Assembly (NCBI GenBank): GCA_001931875.2
Contig: MSJH02000224.1
Coordinates: forward strand, 1 to 15,353
From: Byssochlamys sp. IMV 00236
Lineage: Eukaryota; Ascomycota; Eurotiomycetes; Eurotiales; Thermoascaceae
DNA length: 15,353 nucleotides
Direction of reading: 5' to 3'
Shown here: piece after piece, positions 1-8,942 of the stretch
Layout of the letters: every line of letters begins with the position of its first letter
Position numbering within the stretch: position 1 is the first letter of the stretch
The notes under the pieces: model-generated
Seen by the model: only the letters and a program-made list of their open reading frames with translations
What the model was told of the DNA's origin: nothing
Databases searched by the model: none
Program-made: the position numbers and the translations under genes

Positions 1-60
1 TTTAAAAAAAAACAAAAAAAAGAAAGAAAGAAAGAAAAAAAAAAAAAAAGGAAGAAAAGA
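1..60. repeat. purine-rich low-complexity tract (poly-A / GAAA)
   Basis: Almost pure A/G on the + strand, with short GAAA iterations around positions 20-38 and a long A-run after them. It lies downstream of the 3' end of the minus-strand DUF2235 gene. No coding potential is seen. It is simple-sequence DNA of a kind common between genes in AT-rich fungal genomes. Confidence 0.85.
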
Positions 61-160
61 TTTACCGACATTTTCTGAATTATAACCGGAACGGGTTAAT
101 GTTCATCAATTTGTAAAGACATATTGATCAATGTGAATAAATGATGTACAATAAGCATAT

Positions 161-166
161 TTTATT
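161..166 (-). terminator. AATAAA poly(A) signal of the DUF2235 gene
   Basis: The minus strand reads AATAAA here, 45 nt past the TGA stop (211-213) of the DUF2235 gene. The position suits a cleavage/polyadenylation signal. This rests on motif and distance only. Confidence 0.45.
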
Positions 167-210
167 CTATATATTTATACATGTATACATATCATATAAA
201 TGTCCTATAT

Positions 211-1506
211 TCAGTCAATCTTCTTGTCATATATCTTTTCAAAATAATTGATCAGAGTTCTTGATTTATATCTCTTCAAGTCTTCTTTAGTGAGAAAAGA
301 TGAGAAATCACCTTGGTTATATAATTGTAGTTTAGGATCATATGTTTGCGTAGTAGCATCCTTTTCTATCACTCTATCTTCCCTTGGCATAAGTCTGTAA
401 ACAAGAGAGCTACAGTAGCTATCCTGGTAAATAAATTTACAGCCTTTACAATCCAACATTTGCCGCAGCAAATTTTCCTTGAATACTAATCCTTGACTAT
501 GTGCCTTTGACATCATCCATTGTAAAGAATGACACGAAATGATATTTCTAGAATATTTCGGAATCTCTTGGCCACCTACATCCGCGTGCATACCAGGAAA
601 CCATATTTGCTCTAGAGTTTGTGATTCCGGATGGTATCGCTTATCAGAAAAATGCATGAGCGTTGGACGGAACCAGGCGCGTTGGTCATGAATAGAAATA
701 GCATGATAAGCATGTTTGACAATAGGTGTGAGCTTAGTATCATGAAAACCATGAAGTCCATGGAATAGATTATAGACTATAATATGATCAGTTTTTTTCA
801 CCTTTAAAAATCAATTGAGACTTACAGACGGATCCACCAAGAAACCAAGGTAGTTTTGGTACACCAAGAGCCCCTACAGTATCGAAACAGCCCAAGAAAT
901 GGATAGATGGCATTTTACATTGATATTTTTGTCGAAATTTGATTGCATCAGCTCCATTAGGTCTGCCATTCTCACCACGGAGTCTGTAGAGCTGATAGGC
1001 CTGTTCAACTTTGGATACTTTATTCTGTGGAAGCAATCCGACATTATAAATCATTCCAGATAAGCTTCTAACAGCATAAGCTAAAGTAATTTTTTTTTTA
1101 GTCAATCCAGAGATCATTCACTGAAATCACGTTATCAGGCATACCTCCTCTGCTAAATCCAATGAGCCAAATTTCGTCTCTTTCATCACGATAGTGTTCA
1201 CAGATGTACTTGTAAGCTGACTTTATCTGTCCACTGATTCCATATCCAAACAATCCTCCAAGTATTTTATATCGGCTAGTACCCAAACCTGAATAATAAG
1301 TGTGTACTTGCTCCCAGGCTTGGCCCTTATAATCAACTACATCCCCATTAGCGAGAGCTTGTGCAAATTTATAAACATTGGTCCTCTCTACATACACTCA
1401 GTTAGAAGGCATTGTATCCACTGCTGTAATTATTACCATAAGGTGTCTCCCATGTTCCATCAAGACAAACGACAATGCGACGTGGTTTTGTTTGATATGC
1501 TTCCAT
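211..1506 (-). CDS. DUF2235 / Tle1-like alpha/beta-hydrolase domain protein, 377 aa, 4 exons
   Basis: Exons on the minus strand are 1506-1437, 1387-1145, 1080-826 and 776-211 (TGA). The three introns (49, 64, 49 nt) are GT..AG, and the first has a perfect CTAAC branch site. The spliced protein carries the DUF2235 signature: an N-terminal DGTW motif (residues 16-19), a TNV motif (26-28), the nucleophile elbow GFSRG with Ser102, FDTVGALG with Asp171, and the C-terminal GMHADVGG with His253 and Asp255. These give a complete Ser-Asp-His set for a lipase or esterase. In bacteria this domain occurs in Tle1 phospholipase effectors; fungi carry many uncharacterised homologues. No signal peptide or membrane segment is visible, so a cytosolic location is likely. 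Substrate unknown. Start chosen at the first ATG ahead of the core strand; a TATA-like box lies about 90 nt upstream. Confidence 0.9.
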
Positions 1507-1591
1507 TTTGTTTTTCTATAATTTTATATCTATTTTTCTTTTTGTTTTTGTGTCTATAATGTTGGCAGAACGATTCAAAAATCGGATACTC

Positions 1592-1600
1592 CTTTATATA
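1592..1600 (-). promoter_or_regulatory. TATA-like box upstream of the DUF2235 gene
   Basis: The minus strand reads TATATAAAG, 86-94 nt upstream of the chosen ATG at 1506. This is a good TATA consensus at a usual distance if the 5' UTR is about 60 nt. It is unproven and the surrounding DNA is AT-rich. Confidence 0.4.
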
Positions 1601-2109
1601 TGAGTCCTTTGGGCAAGAATTAGAGTACACGAGTTCAGCTCACATAAGGGTCATAGGAACTTCTTGACTGTAAAAGAAGCTATACCGTCATTTTAGTCAC
1701 TCAATTTGTATACGTTGGGGCAGACTGTCTGGAAAAAGAGGGGCAAACCGAGATGTTGCACAATCATCACAAAGGGTTGAAGCCTACCGCTCGATCATGA
1801 TCATGAACATTTTTAAAAAAAGTAACTTATGGAACCGTCATGCTTCCGTGCACATTTTCATATGACTACTTTTTAGTTGTAAAAGGTAACCATTGTAATT
1901 CAGGCACACAAATCAATGTTTACTTTATTTTGATCTATTTCGCATACGTCATACCGATACAACAGTTGATAGCTTGACGCCATTAACAATGTATGTAATG
2001 ATCTTCCGTACACATGTACATTGTAAAAAATAAATGCATTACTCCGTCACTACGTTTTTTACTCCTGACATCGGCGTGGCTTCCTAGTGGAATACATCAT
2101 TTTATTACT
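1601..2109. other. intergenic region between two minus-strand genes
   Basis: No coding exon could be supported on either strand. It holds the upstream region of the DUF2235 gene and the 3' flank of the four-TM gene. A small palindrome built on GATCATGATC lies near 1792-1802, and an AGGGG stress-element-like word is at about 1739-1743. Neither has further support. Confidence 0.6.
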
Positions 2110-2932
2110 TTATTTTATAGATGGGTTTGTCATAGGTGTGGCTGCAGCAGGTGCTCCAGGATAATCTGATGGCTTATACACCATTGGTACATCATCTTTA
2201 AAGTCATAATTGTCATAATCATCTTTATGATAAAATGTTGAATCCCTTAGTATGCAAACATAGATAGTCAGCAGGGTCCAGAGAACTAACAGGATAACAC
2301 AGCCAAGCCAAGCACCATTGATGAGATCTAAATGTAAGTAAATTGAAGATGACTTTAGTGATCACGTTACACCACGTAAATACCATTGTCACTTACAACA
2401 ACGAAGGGAGGTGTTAAGGTAGGAATAGCTACCACAATAAGGGACCCATCCTTTAGCGTCTGATCTGAAGTCTGATGCTGCTGCTCCTAACCATGGAATT
2501 GTTCCAGAATGCGTTGTATTGTATGCAACAACAGCAGTTAATAAACCAACATTGACTACGCCTACAACCCGACTAATAACTAATGTATATCTTAGGCAGA
2601 GAAGAAAAATTAAAGTGTTGACTGATAGAGTAGAGACAATAGGACCAACATAGTAAAGAGTGAACTATAAAAATGTCAATTTAAAATATATATCTTCTTC
2701 TTCTTCTTCTTCACGTACTGGTACATAATCTGGCCACCAATTTCCTGTGTCTTCCATCTGTAAGAGTAATACGATTTGTCCTATTTATGATATAGTCTGT
2801 TATCATCACTTTTTTTTATTTATTTAATTTTCTTTTCTTTTCTTTTTGCTTTTTACCAATGTGACATGTTAAAGTTGCTACACTTATTAGCAAGATGATC
2901 AATTTTAATAAAACCAAAATTTTCCCTTTCAT
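2110..2932 (-). CDS. four-transmembrane protein of unknown function, 195 aa, 4 exons
   Basis: Proposed exons (minus) are 2932-2857, 2744-2719, 2664-2397 and 2327-2110 (TAA). Introns of 112, 54 and 69 nt are GT..AG and frame is kept throughout. The protein begins with a Lys-flanked hydrophobic segment (residues about 3-22: signal anchor or signal peptide). It continues with hydrophobic stretches at about 38-64, 66-84 and 126-150. A loop between the last two holds a Cys pair (YCGSY...LRCY) and NTT and NTS glycosylation-type sequons lie nearby. The tail is cytosolic-looking, rich in Asp and Tyr, then Pro/Ala. Topology recalls fungal MARVEL or Sur7-like tetraspan proteins, but no family signature is recognised. 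Exon 2 is only 26 nt, and its acceptor choice (2745, with another at 2758) is the least certain point. The stop codon overlaps an AATAAA signal. Confidence 0.72.
2694..2712. repeat. (TTC)n microsatellite inside an intron
   Basis: About six TTC units (GAA on the gene strand) lie just downstream of the GTACGT donor of intron 2 of the four-TM gene. If translated instead of spliced they would give a run of six Glu residues and then a stop, which favours the intron reading. Confidence 0.8.
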
Positions 2933-2982
2933 ATGTTCTTGCTTAGCAAATGAAGGAAGAAAAGAGTCTAGTTTCTCATATG

Positions 2983-2992
2983 CTTTTAAATA
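2983..2992 (-). promoter_or_regulatory. TATA-like box upstream of the four-TM gene
   Basis: The minus strand reads TATTTAAAAG 51-60 nt upstream of the ATG at 2932. It is a reasonable TATA variant in position, but AT-rich context makes chance occurrence likely. Confidence 0.3.
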
Positions 2993-3858
2993 CCGTTTTT
3001 TGTATTCACTTGTGAAATTTCCTATTTGAGTTTACTGATTCTCTCAGTTACAGCCTTTTGCGTATCAAACCACCGCAGTTTTTAAAAACAATTAGAATGG
3101 GAGCATAATTCATTCTATTTGTCAATAAGATTCATGCTTTTAATAAGCATTGTCCTATTCACGCCTCATTTATTCAATAAGGAACAAGTCTAAAGGTGAG
3201 GATCAGGATTTGCCAAGCTAATTGCCACTTGGATTTGTGATTGGCTGACTGAGATTTTTCATTTTATTGAGCCTAACAAAATCTTTGGCCAGCTGGAGTA
3301 AATAGTCTCGCCGATTTTGACGAGACACATTTGTTACATCCTCTGTTCTGTTTTGTTTTTTATATTCTTAGCAAGCTTAATGCATTATGGCCATTTCTTC
3401 TTTATTTTAATGAGGTCATTGAATAGTTTTATGAACTTTATCAATAAACCAATGATTTTTCTTTAAACTAAAGCAAACATTCATGTCTACAACAAAGAAA
3501 GATATACATGTGCTGCTACAATTCATTTCAATGTACCTTTAAGAGCTTACCAAAGTAATATATATTCAGTAGGATGGCATTACAATGAATTGCATTGGAC
3601 AGGCTGATCAACGTCTATAGCATAAGAGGTACAAGAAAATAACAACTGATGATAGTCTTTGAAAATTTATCAGAGAAACATATCATAGAATAACGTCTGA
3701 TTCTAATTGATATAAGTACATGAATGAATTAATATGAATAAAGTGAATTCATGCATTATTCAAGCATTTCCAATAGCAGTTAATACAGTGCGACTGGTAA
3801 ACTTCTGATCATTATCGAAAAATATTTGTCATTTTTAAAAAGATAATACCTGTATGAA
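2993..3858. other. intergenic, no gene seen
   Basis: Frames on both strands are closed at short intervals and no exon with recognisable content was found. A CCAAT word on the minus strand (GATTGG at about 3240) could belong to the four-TM promoter. A 6-bp inverted repeat GTCTCG/CGAGAC sits at 3305-3310 and 3321-3326. The right end adjoins the 5' part of a broken repeat-family gene whose true boundary cannot be placed. Confidence 0.6.
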
Positions 3859-4939
3859 ATGACCAAGCGATTGTAACCAAAACTTGGCTACGATCTGGCG
3901 ATAATCTTGGTAGAAGATTCTCCTGTTTTTGTGCGAGTAAACAATTTACCTTTGAAGTGAATATCTGGAGCAAATCTCATGAGCAAAATGTTATTAAGCG
4001 ATCCAAAAATAATAAACATGATCGTTCATTCTCTAGTTGGTAATGCATCAATAGCTTTTATTGCTCGTTTGAAAGCACTGCATCTATCTAACATATAAGC
4101 CATTCACAGATGTAGATGTTCCTTCCAATAGCTGTACTGTAGCTCAGAATGAATGGGCTGATGGTACTCGACCAGATATGGTTTATGCATCGACAGAATC
4201 CTTACCCCCAATTTTAATTGAATTTCAATATCAGGTCAATCAAGATTTCATAAGCGCTACAAACTATTACCTATTGTTCTTGTTATTGTGACCAAATCTT
4301 TTTCCAGTGCTAAATTTCAAAGTGGATTTACCATCAGTAGTAAGAGATCTCTACTTGAAGCAAGCTGTAAATTCTGGGTAAAACAATGTTTTCTCTTGAC
4401 TGCTGATGCTTATCAAACAATTTCCATCGCGAAACACTGGATCCCATGACTATTTTAGGGTACTTTCTTACTCACCACGCTTTACACCAAATACCTCGAC
4501 ATCATTAGCAAAATCCGACGCTAATGTTGTTACCTTCAACTGCAAAGGACATTGTGTCAAAAGAAGGCAATGACATGATTTATAAGTCAAATACTAGATA
4601 TATTGTGAATCAAGTTAAAGGAACTTTGGAGAAGATCATTGAAGAAAACGATAATCACGAAACCAATAGCCAAAAAAAAGATAAGGAATTATGCAAAAGA
4701 AGGCCTACTTTCAATCGAACAGTTGGAGAAAGATCTGGGAGACAACGAGCAAAGTGATACTACAAACAAATATGCCATCGAAGATATAAAATTCATTGAA
4801 AGTTTAAGCGAACCTGAAAAGGAAAGAAATATTTGACAAAGGCAAAGCAAAAAGTCTTTTAAATCATATAAATCATCTGATACTCATAGAAGCTCTTACT
4901 ATCATATTAAAAGACGAAAGATACAAAAAAGTGTGCTAA
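3859..4939 (+). pseudogene. broken copy of a multicopy PD-(D/E)XK-nuclease-like protein (left copy)
   Basis: Similarity to the minus-strand copy at 4963-5692 can be followed across several frames. Blocks in order are the LPLK..ISGANLMSKMLL segment (about 3946-3990), a PFTDVDVP block (about 4100), RPDM then PPILIEFQ (about 4170-4230), PIVLVIVTKSFSS (about 4270-4315), a Cys/Trp-containing CKFWVKQCF block (about 4362-4395) and a Lys/Glu-rich helical C-terminus ending at TAA 4937-4939. RPD followed by IEFQ fits a PD-(D/E)XK fold with Gln in place of the usual Lys, as in Rpn/PDDEXK-type transposase-associated nucleases; this family call is inference. Lesions include TGA at 3958-3960 where the other copy has TGG, a frameshift at 4090-4101, TGA at 4289-4291 with a frame change, a further stop near 4447, and frame changes near 4670 and 4835. 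It is not expected to make a full protein. Confidence 0.6.
3942..4162 (+). repeat. left arm of a 221-bp inverted repeat
   Basis: Read on +, this segment matches the minus strand of 5404-5624 at 217 of 221 positions without gaps, by hand alignment. All four differences are transitions. Similarity stops abruptly at both ends. The arm covers the N-terminal coding part of the repeat-family pseudogene. The arms are separated by 1241 bp. Confidence 0.9.
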
Positions 4940-4962
4940 AAATAAAATTATATTTGATTTTA

Positions 4963-5692
4963 TTAGTCTGTTGCAGTTTCACAGGCCAGGCATATAGTAT
5001 GGGTGTCTAAATCATGCGATAAAGTGAACGATTTGTTAGGGTCAGATAGAAATTGACATAATGTAAAAAGTGCAGGTGTAGATGTATTAGCCATATTCGC
5101 ATTGACTAAGTCATCCCGAAAAAACAAAAAGCATTCATTTGCCCAAAACTTAGATTCGCATTGCATCAAAAATGAATAATCGATAGCACTGAACTCCCCC
5201 TCGCTCTTTAGTCTGGAGCTGCTTTTGCTAGAGGTGATTAAAATTGTGGGCAAGATACCAAACTTCTCGTAAACCAATGTAGATTGTTCAATGGTTTCCA
5301 GTATTGTAGTCTGGTTAACTTCCTTTTGAATAGTAATAAGTATTGGAATAAATTTATTATTGCTTGTGATTTGTGAGGCATACAAGATAGATACGCCTTT
5401 GGTATCAGCTCATTCATTCTGAGCTACAGTACAGCTATTGGAAGGAACATCTACATCTGTGAATGGCTTATATGTTAAATAGATGCAGTACTTTCAAACG
5501 AGCAATAAAAGCTATTGATGCATTACCAACTAGAGAATGAACGATCATGTTTATTATTTTTGGATCGCTTAATAACATTTTGCTCATGAGATTTGCTCCA
5601 GATATCCACTTCAAAGGTAAATTGAGACTTTCTTCACTTTCGACCATAGCTAAATGAGCTTTTTTAAGTAATTTGATTTTATTTTTAATCAA
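4963..5692 (-). pseudogene. divergent broken copy of the same nuclease-like family (right copy)
   Basis: Minus strand. An N-terminal piece runs from about 5692 and closes at a TAA inside ATATAAGCC (near 5465-5476). The frame then shifts and continues, through a TGA at 5410-5412 where the left copy has TGG, into an open 140-codon segment (5385-4963). That segment aligns by eye with the left copy (ILITIQKEVN against ILIEFQYQVN; CESKFWANECFLFF against CKFWVKQCFLL). In this copy the putative acidic core is missing: Thr replaces the Glu of IEFQ, and GV replaces the PD of RPDM. It also ends about 55-100 residues earlier than the left copy. A degenerate gene is the most likely reading. The intact 140-codon part could still be translated, but nothing shows that it is. 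Confidence 0.6.
5404..5624 (-). repeat. right arm of the 221-bp inverted repeat
   Basis: Reverse complement of 3942-4162 with four transitions and no indel. It includes the frameshift-bearing ATATAAGCC site in identical form. Outside the arm the two copies can be compared only at the protein level. Confidence 0.9.
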
Positions 5693-7378
5693 AAGATTAA
5701 TTTTTAACTGGGAAACACCACATGCACCAGAAATAGACTAATACTACAGGCACTACCTCTACTTATTACCTATGAGGTCGCCCAACAAAACTTTTCAATG
5801 TGTAGCGTCAAACTGAACATGGTTTTATAAAGTCACCGTCTTGGTTTGTTTCTTTTCAAGAAGAAAAAAGAGATAAAAAGAAATGTTATTTTTATATTCT
5901 AATTTTATGTTGCCAGTTCTATCAACAAAGATGCAAGAATACGTGTAATTCACATTTTATATCAGAGAGAGAGTGAACTGGACAGCCTTAGGTTAGGCAG
6001 AGCTTTGGTAATGTGAAGTGGTAAAATGGTGTCACATGTTGTGCCTAAAAAAATATAAAAGAAATACTCTTTGAGGCTAATCTTTATTCTGAGATAAAGA
6101 CAGAAGGAACATACAAATAAACAAGGATCTACTATTTATAGTTGCTATCAAATGGCTAGCAAACCACTATTCTAAGTGTGGATTATAATTGTTGAAGATA
6201 TGATTGACTAATGGTTCCTGAGTTCATAAAGAAAACTCTTAATTCGTTCCTGGCACTGATTCTATTGTTCATTTCATGATCTGGTTATGACACTGCTTTT
6301 ACCAAGTGGATTATCTTTTAAAGAAGTGTATCCTTTCATATAAGAAGTAATGATTTATATTCGAAAGAGAGATTCTATTTAATTTGACTTATCACTAAGA
6401 GTATGTACATGTAATCTTATAATGTATGAATTCATACTATTCATACTGATTACAGTCGTTTATCTCATGTCAGTTATAGGCAGACATTGTTCTACGACAC
6501 ACGCATATACTTTTCAATCTTCAAATCGAAAAACCTGAGCCGTAACCTGGACTGTATAACGAACATAATCTCCCTTTGATCTTGCCTCCTTGTAGTATTT
6601 TGTAGCTGCTGTTGTATTTGTAATAAACAGAAAATAAAATGGGATTCTTTATGTTTTTTTATTTGGAAGAAGGTATTAAAAATGATAGTAACATTTATCA
6701 TATAAATTTGTAATTATTATCGTGATTGTTCAGTGTATGTTACTGAGCTTTTGGTATTGATATGTTGACGCTGCTTATTGACCCTTATTCAACGTAGAAT
6801 ACGACAGAGACACAAGAAGAGAAGAAGAATGCGTCGTGTTTACATAGATCACACATCTCTTAATTCTCTATTTATTCATTCTCAGCTAATAGACGACGTC
6901 AGACATTTACAGCCGTGGCTCCTCGTATATATTCAGGTCATACCCTCATTTATTAGCTCTTCTCTCAGACTTATAATAAAATCCGTGATTGTTAGCTATT
7001 GACTCTCCACTGTTTTAAGATAATATAAGCATAAATACAACAGAATGTCTTGGAAAAACGATGAGCGACTATCGAAATGAAAAGTGCACAGTCGTACCAA
7101 CTACCAACAGTTTAACCTCAGCGAACAGTCACTGCTTTAAATTAAAAGTATTTTCATTCATTCTTAGGACTAAGTTTTTTAATATTTTTTCTATAAATTT
7201 TAATGCATATTTCAATAAGCCATATTGATAGAAATTTGAATTTGCTTGCGATTGATACTAAATACAATATATTTCTAAGCTATAATCGACGAGAAAATCG
7301 CGTTTAAAGACCAGAACAAAACTGCTAAATATTTATCCAGACGGACCCTTATCTTCTTATGAAAAAAATTTTTCAGAA
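5693..7378. other. 1.7-kb gene-poor AT-rich region
   Basis: Apart from short chance frames, no exon chain, conserved motif or RNA gene was found up to the tRNA at 7379. An open stretch at 6778-7002 (+) is very basic at its start but has no recognisable domain. The 7000-7378 part directly upstream of the tRNA is AT-rich and featureless. Confidence 0.55.
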
Positions 7379-7450
7379 GAGGGTTTAGCTCAGCGGTAGA
7401 GCGGAAGATTGCAAATCTTTAGGTCCCGTGTTCAATCCACGGAATCCTCT
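7379..7450 (+). tRNA. tRNA-Cys (anticodon GCA)
   Basis: A 72-nt cloverleaf folds completely. The acceptor stem is GAGGGTT with AATCCTC (one G-U). The D stem is GCTC/GAGC (7388-7391, 7399-7402) with loop AGCGGTA. The anticodon stem is GAAGA/TCTTT (7404-7408, 7416-7420) with loop TTGCAAA, placing GCA at 7411-7413. A 5-nt variable region follows, then the T stem CCGTG/CACGG (7426-7430, 7438-7442) with loop TTCAATC. The discriminator at 7450 is T (U73), the identity base of cysteine tRNA. There is no intron, and CCA is not encoded, as in eukaryotes. Internal A-box (from 7386) and B-box (GTTCAATCC) promoter elements are present. Confidence 0.97.
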
Positions 7451-7453
7451 TCG

Positions 7454-7468
7454 TTTTTGCTTTTTTTT
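7454..7468 (+). terminator. RNA polymerase III T-run terminator
   Basis: T5 (7454-7458) followed by T8 (7461-7468) begins 4 nt after the tRNA-Cys 3' end. This is the standard Pol III stop signal. Confidence 0.85.
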
Positions 7469-7709
7469 ATCTTATATTGATGCCTTGTAAGCGTGGATGC
7501 GACTGTATCGTTCTTCTCTTATTGAAAAACTTATTTTTCAATTTTTTTGGTCTTTTTTTTTTTTTGCAATTGTTGACATGTAAAATGAGATCACCTTGGT
7601 TGAACTCATGAGAAGGGGACCTGATTTCGTCCTTTTGATATTCACACGCTGAAACTGTAGCGAACCAGTTCAACAAAATTACACTATATCAAGTGATATA
7701 GAGGAATCT

Positions 7710-7772
7710 GACATGAGTCGCCTTTCGACTCATGTCGATTTCCGAAAATTCTCGGATCAAGACCTTTTTCGG
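7710..7772. other. cluster of short perfect hairpins
   Basis: An 11-bp perfect inverted repeat (7710-7720 with 7726-7736) closes a 5-nt loop. Next to it TCCGA 7741-7745 can pair with TCGGA 7752-7756. Alternatively CCGAAAA 7742-7748 can pair with TTTTCGG 7766-7772, so the two pairings exclude each other. The patch is richer in G+C than its surroundings. It may be a remnant of a structured RNA or of a mobile sequence; function unknown. Confidence 0.4.
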
Positions 7773-7996
7773 TAAAGTGGATGGAGTTTATCCAAAGAAG
7801 CATTATGAATGATATAAAAGGATGAAATCTTTTTGTTGAAAATAAAGAAATCATTGAATTATTACCAAGATAATCAATCAACCAACTTCCCTTTTCTTCT
7901 TTATAAACAGAATCAAACTCTTGTCTTAAAGTTTCCTGATCTTTTCTTCTCTTCCTTTTATCTTTTACTTTATACTTTTCAGTTTGATCAACTTTA

Positions 7997-8014
7997 AAAG
8001 ATCTGGTGGTCACT
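7997..8014 (+). repeat. direct repeat, copy 1 (AAAGATCTGGTGGTCACT)
   Basis: An 18-nt sequence that recurs exactly at 8351-8368. Weaker similarity extends left (TTGATC a few bases upstream in both) and right (ACCTA..ACCTAT words). Confidence 0.75.
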
Positions 8015-8259
8015 TCAAGCACCTAAACCTATAAAAATCTCAAGAAAACTCTTCATATTAACAACAACCTCTACAACTCCTAAGAAAAACTACACTGGTA
8101 TATTTTAACATTGGTAACATTATGCATGCAAGTTTCAATGATTAATTTTATATTGCATATTTATTAACATTGGATTAGTATAAATATCCTCCAAATTTAT
8201 TGAAATAAACGACATCTTGTCTTCAGATCACAATAACTTCTCTTATATTATCTTATATC

Positions 8260-8278
8260 TTAAGCAACAATTGCTTAA
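8260..8278. repeat. 8-bp palindromic hairpin
   Basis: TTAAGCAA and TTGCTTAA flank a 3-nt loop. This is a perfect inverted repeat but short and AT-rich, so it may be chance. Confidence 0.5.
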
Positions 8279-8350
8279 TAACCTTATTATTTTGCTTTTT
8301 ACTTTAACTCACAAGACTTGGCATTATATTGCTTTATATTGATCTTATAT

Positions 8351-8368
8351 AAAGATCTGGTGGTCACT
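8351..8368 (+). repeat. direct repeat, copy 2
   Basis: Exact 18-nt copy of 7997-8014, in the same orientation 354 bp downstream. Neither copy lies in a supported gene. Confidence 0.75.
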
Positions 8369-8942
8369 ATACTACCTAACTAACCTATTTTAACCCTTAC
8401 TAACACCAGTAACAACGCTATGGGCAATATTATGGACCAATATAGCTATTTTTTCCGTGATAAGCAACATAATGATGTTAATTTCAAAAGCCCAAAGATG
8501 ATGATTCGCGTTAAATAACGTTCTAAAGAATGATTATGAAATCTAGTTTTTAATTAAAATATGTGCGTTCATCATAAGCTTTTTGTTTTTATGCATTTTA
8601 AAAAGATAATGTAGGCATGGATGCATACTTGCGACAAAAAGATGATACTACTTTTTGATAAAGAAACAATGGTAAAATGCAGTGTGTTTGAAACTATGTC
8701 AATGTTTTAAATGTTGCATACTCTCGTTTCATCGTCAGTTGAATAACCTCTTTATTATACTCATTATATACATATTTTAATTATGATCATAATAAATACT
8801 CTCTTTTACGAAGTCATGGTTATATCCTAAATAGAAGGGATTAGTGACCAGTTATTGCATGCATAAAATTTAATCCTTTCATGCAAAAAAAAAGGAAATT
8901 ATTTCCCACTCTTTTTTTTTTGTTTTTTTATTGAATCCAGTA

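Larger units (their letters stand above)
7469..8942. other. 1.5-kb intergenic region upstream of the importin-alpha-like gene
   Basis: No gene can be supported. A 112-codon open frame on the minus strand (8022-7684) is Lys/Glu-rich in its first half but matches nothing recognised. The region holds a small hairpin cluster (7710-7772), a repeated 18-mer (7997 and 8351) and an 8-bp palindromic hairpin (8260-8278). The end (8901-8931) is a T-rich tract just before the importin start codon, similar to the pyrimidine-rich leaders of other genes here. Confidence 0.55.

Noticed and set aside
1302..1559. Plus-strand frame of 85 codons opposite the DUF2235 first exons
   Set aside because: It is antisense to well-supported exons with catalytic motifs and has a low-complexity hydrophobic end. 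It is a shadow frame.
3942..4162. RIP-type mutation as the cause of the G/C to A/T differences between the arms
   Set aside because: All four differences are transitions, but their contexts (CpC, CpA, CpT) and their low number do not show the CpA bias of RIP. RIP is also not established in this lineage.
3859..5692. A DNA transposon with terminal inverted repeats at 3942-4162 and 5404-5624
   Set aside because: The arms are coding N-terminal parts of two convergent homologues, not terminal repeats flanking a transposase. No target-site duplication was seen outside them.
6778..7002. 74-codon plus-strand frame with a very basic beginning (RRIRQRHKKRRRMRR)
   Set aside because: It has no ATG at its start and no family match. 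A hypothetical splice to a short basic exon can be drawn but rests on a poor donor.
7684..8022. 112-codon minus-strand open frame, Lys/Glu-rich at first, hydrophobic later
   Set aside because: No ATG at its start, no recognisable domain, composition changes midway, and the repeated 18-mer and hairpin patch lie inside it. Possible exon, but not supported.
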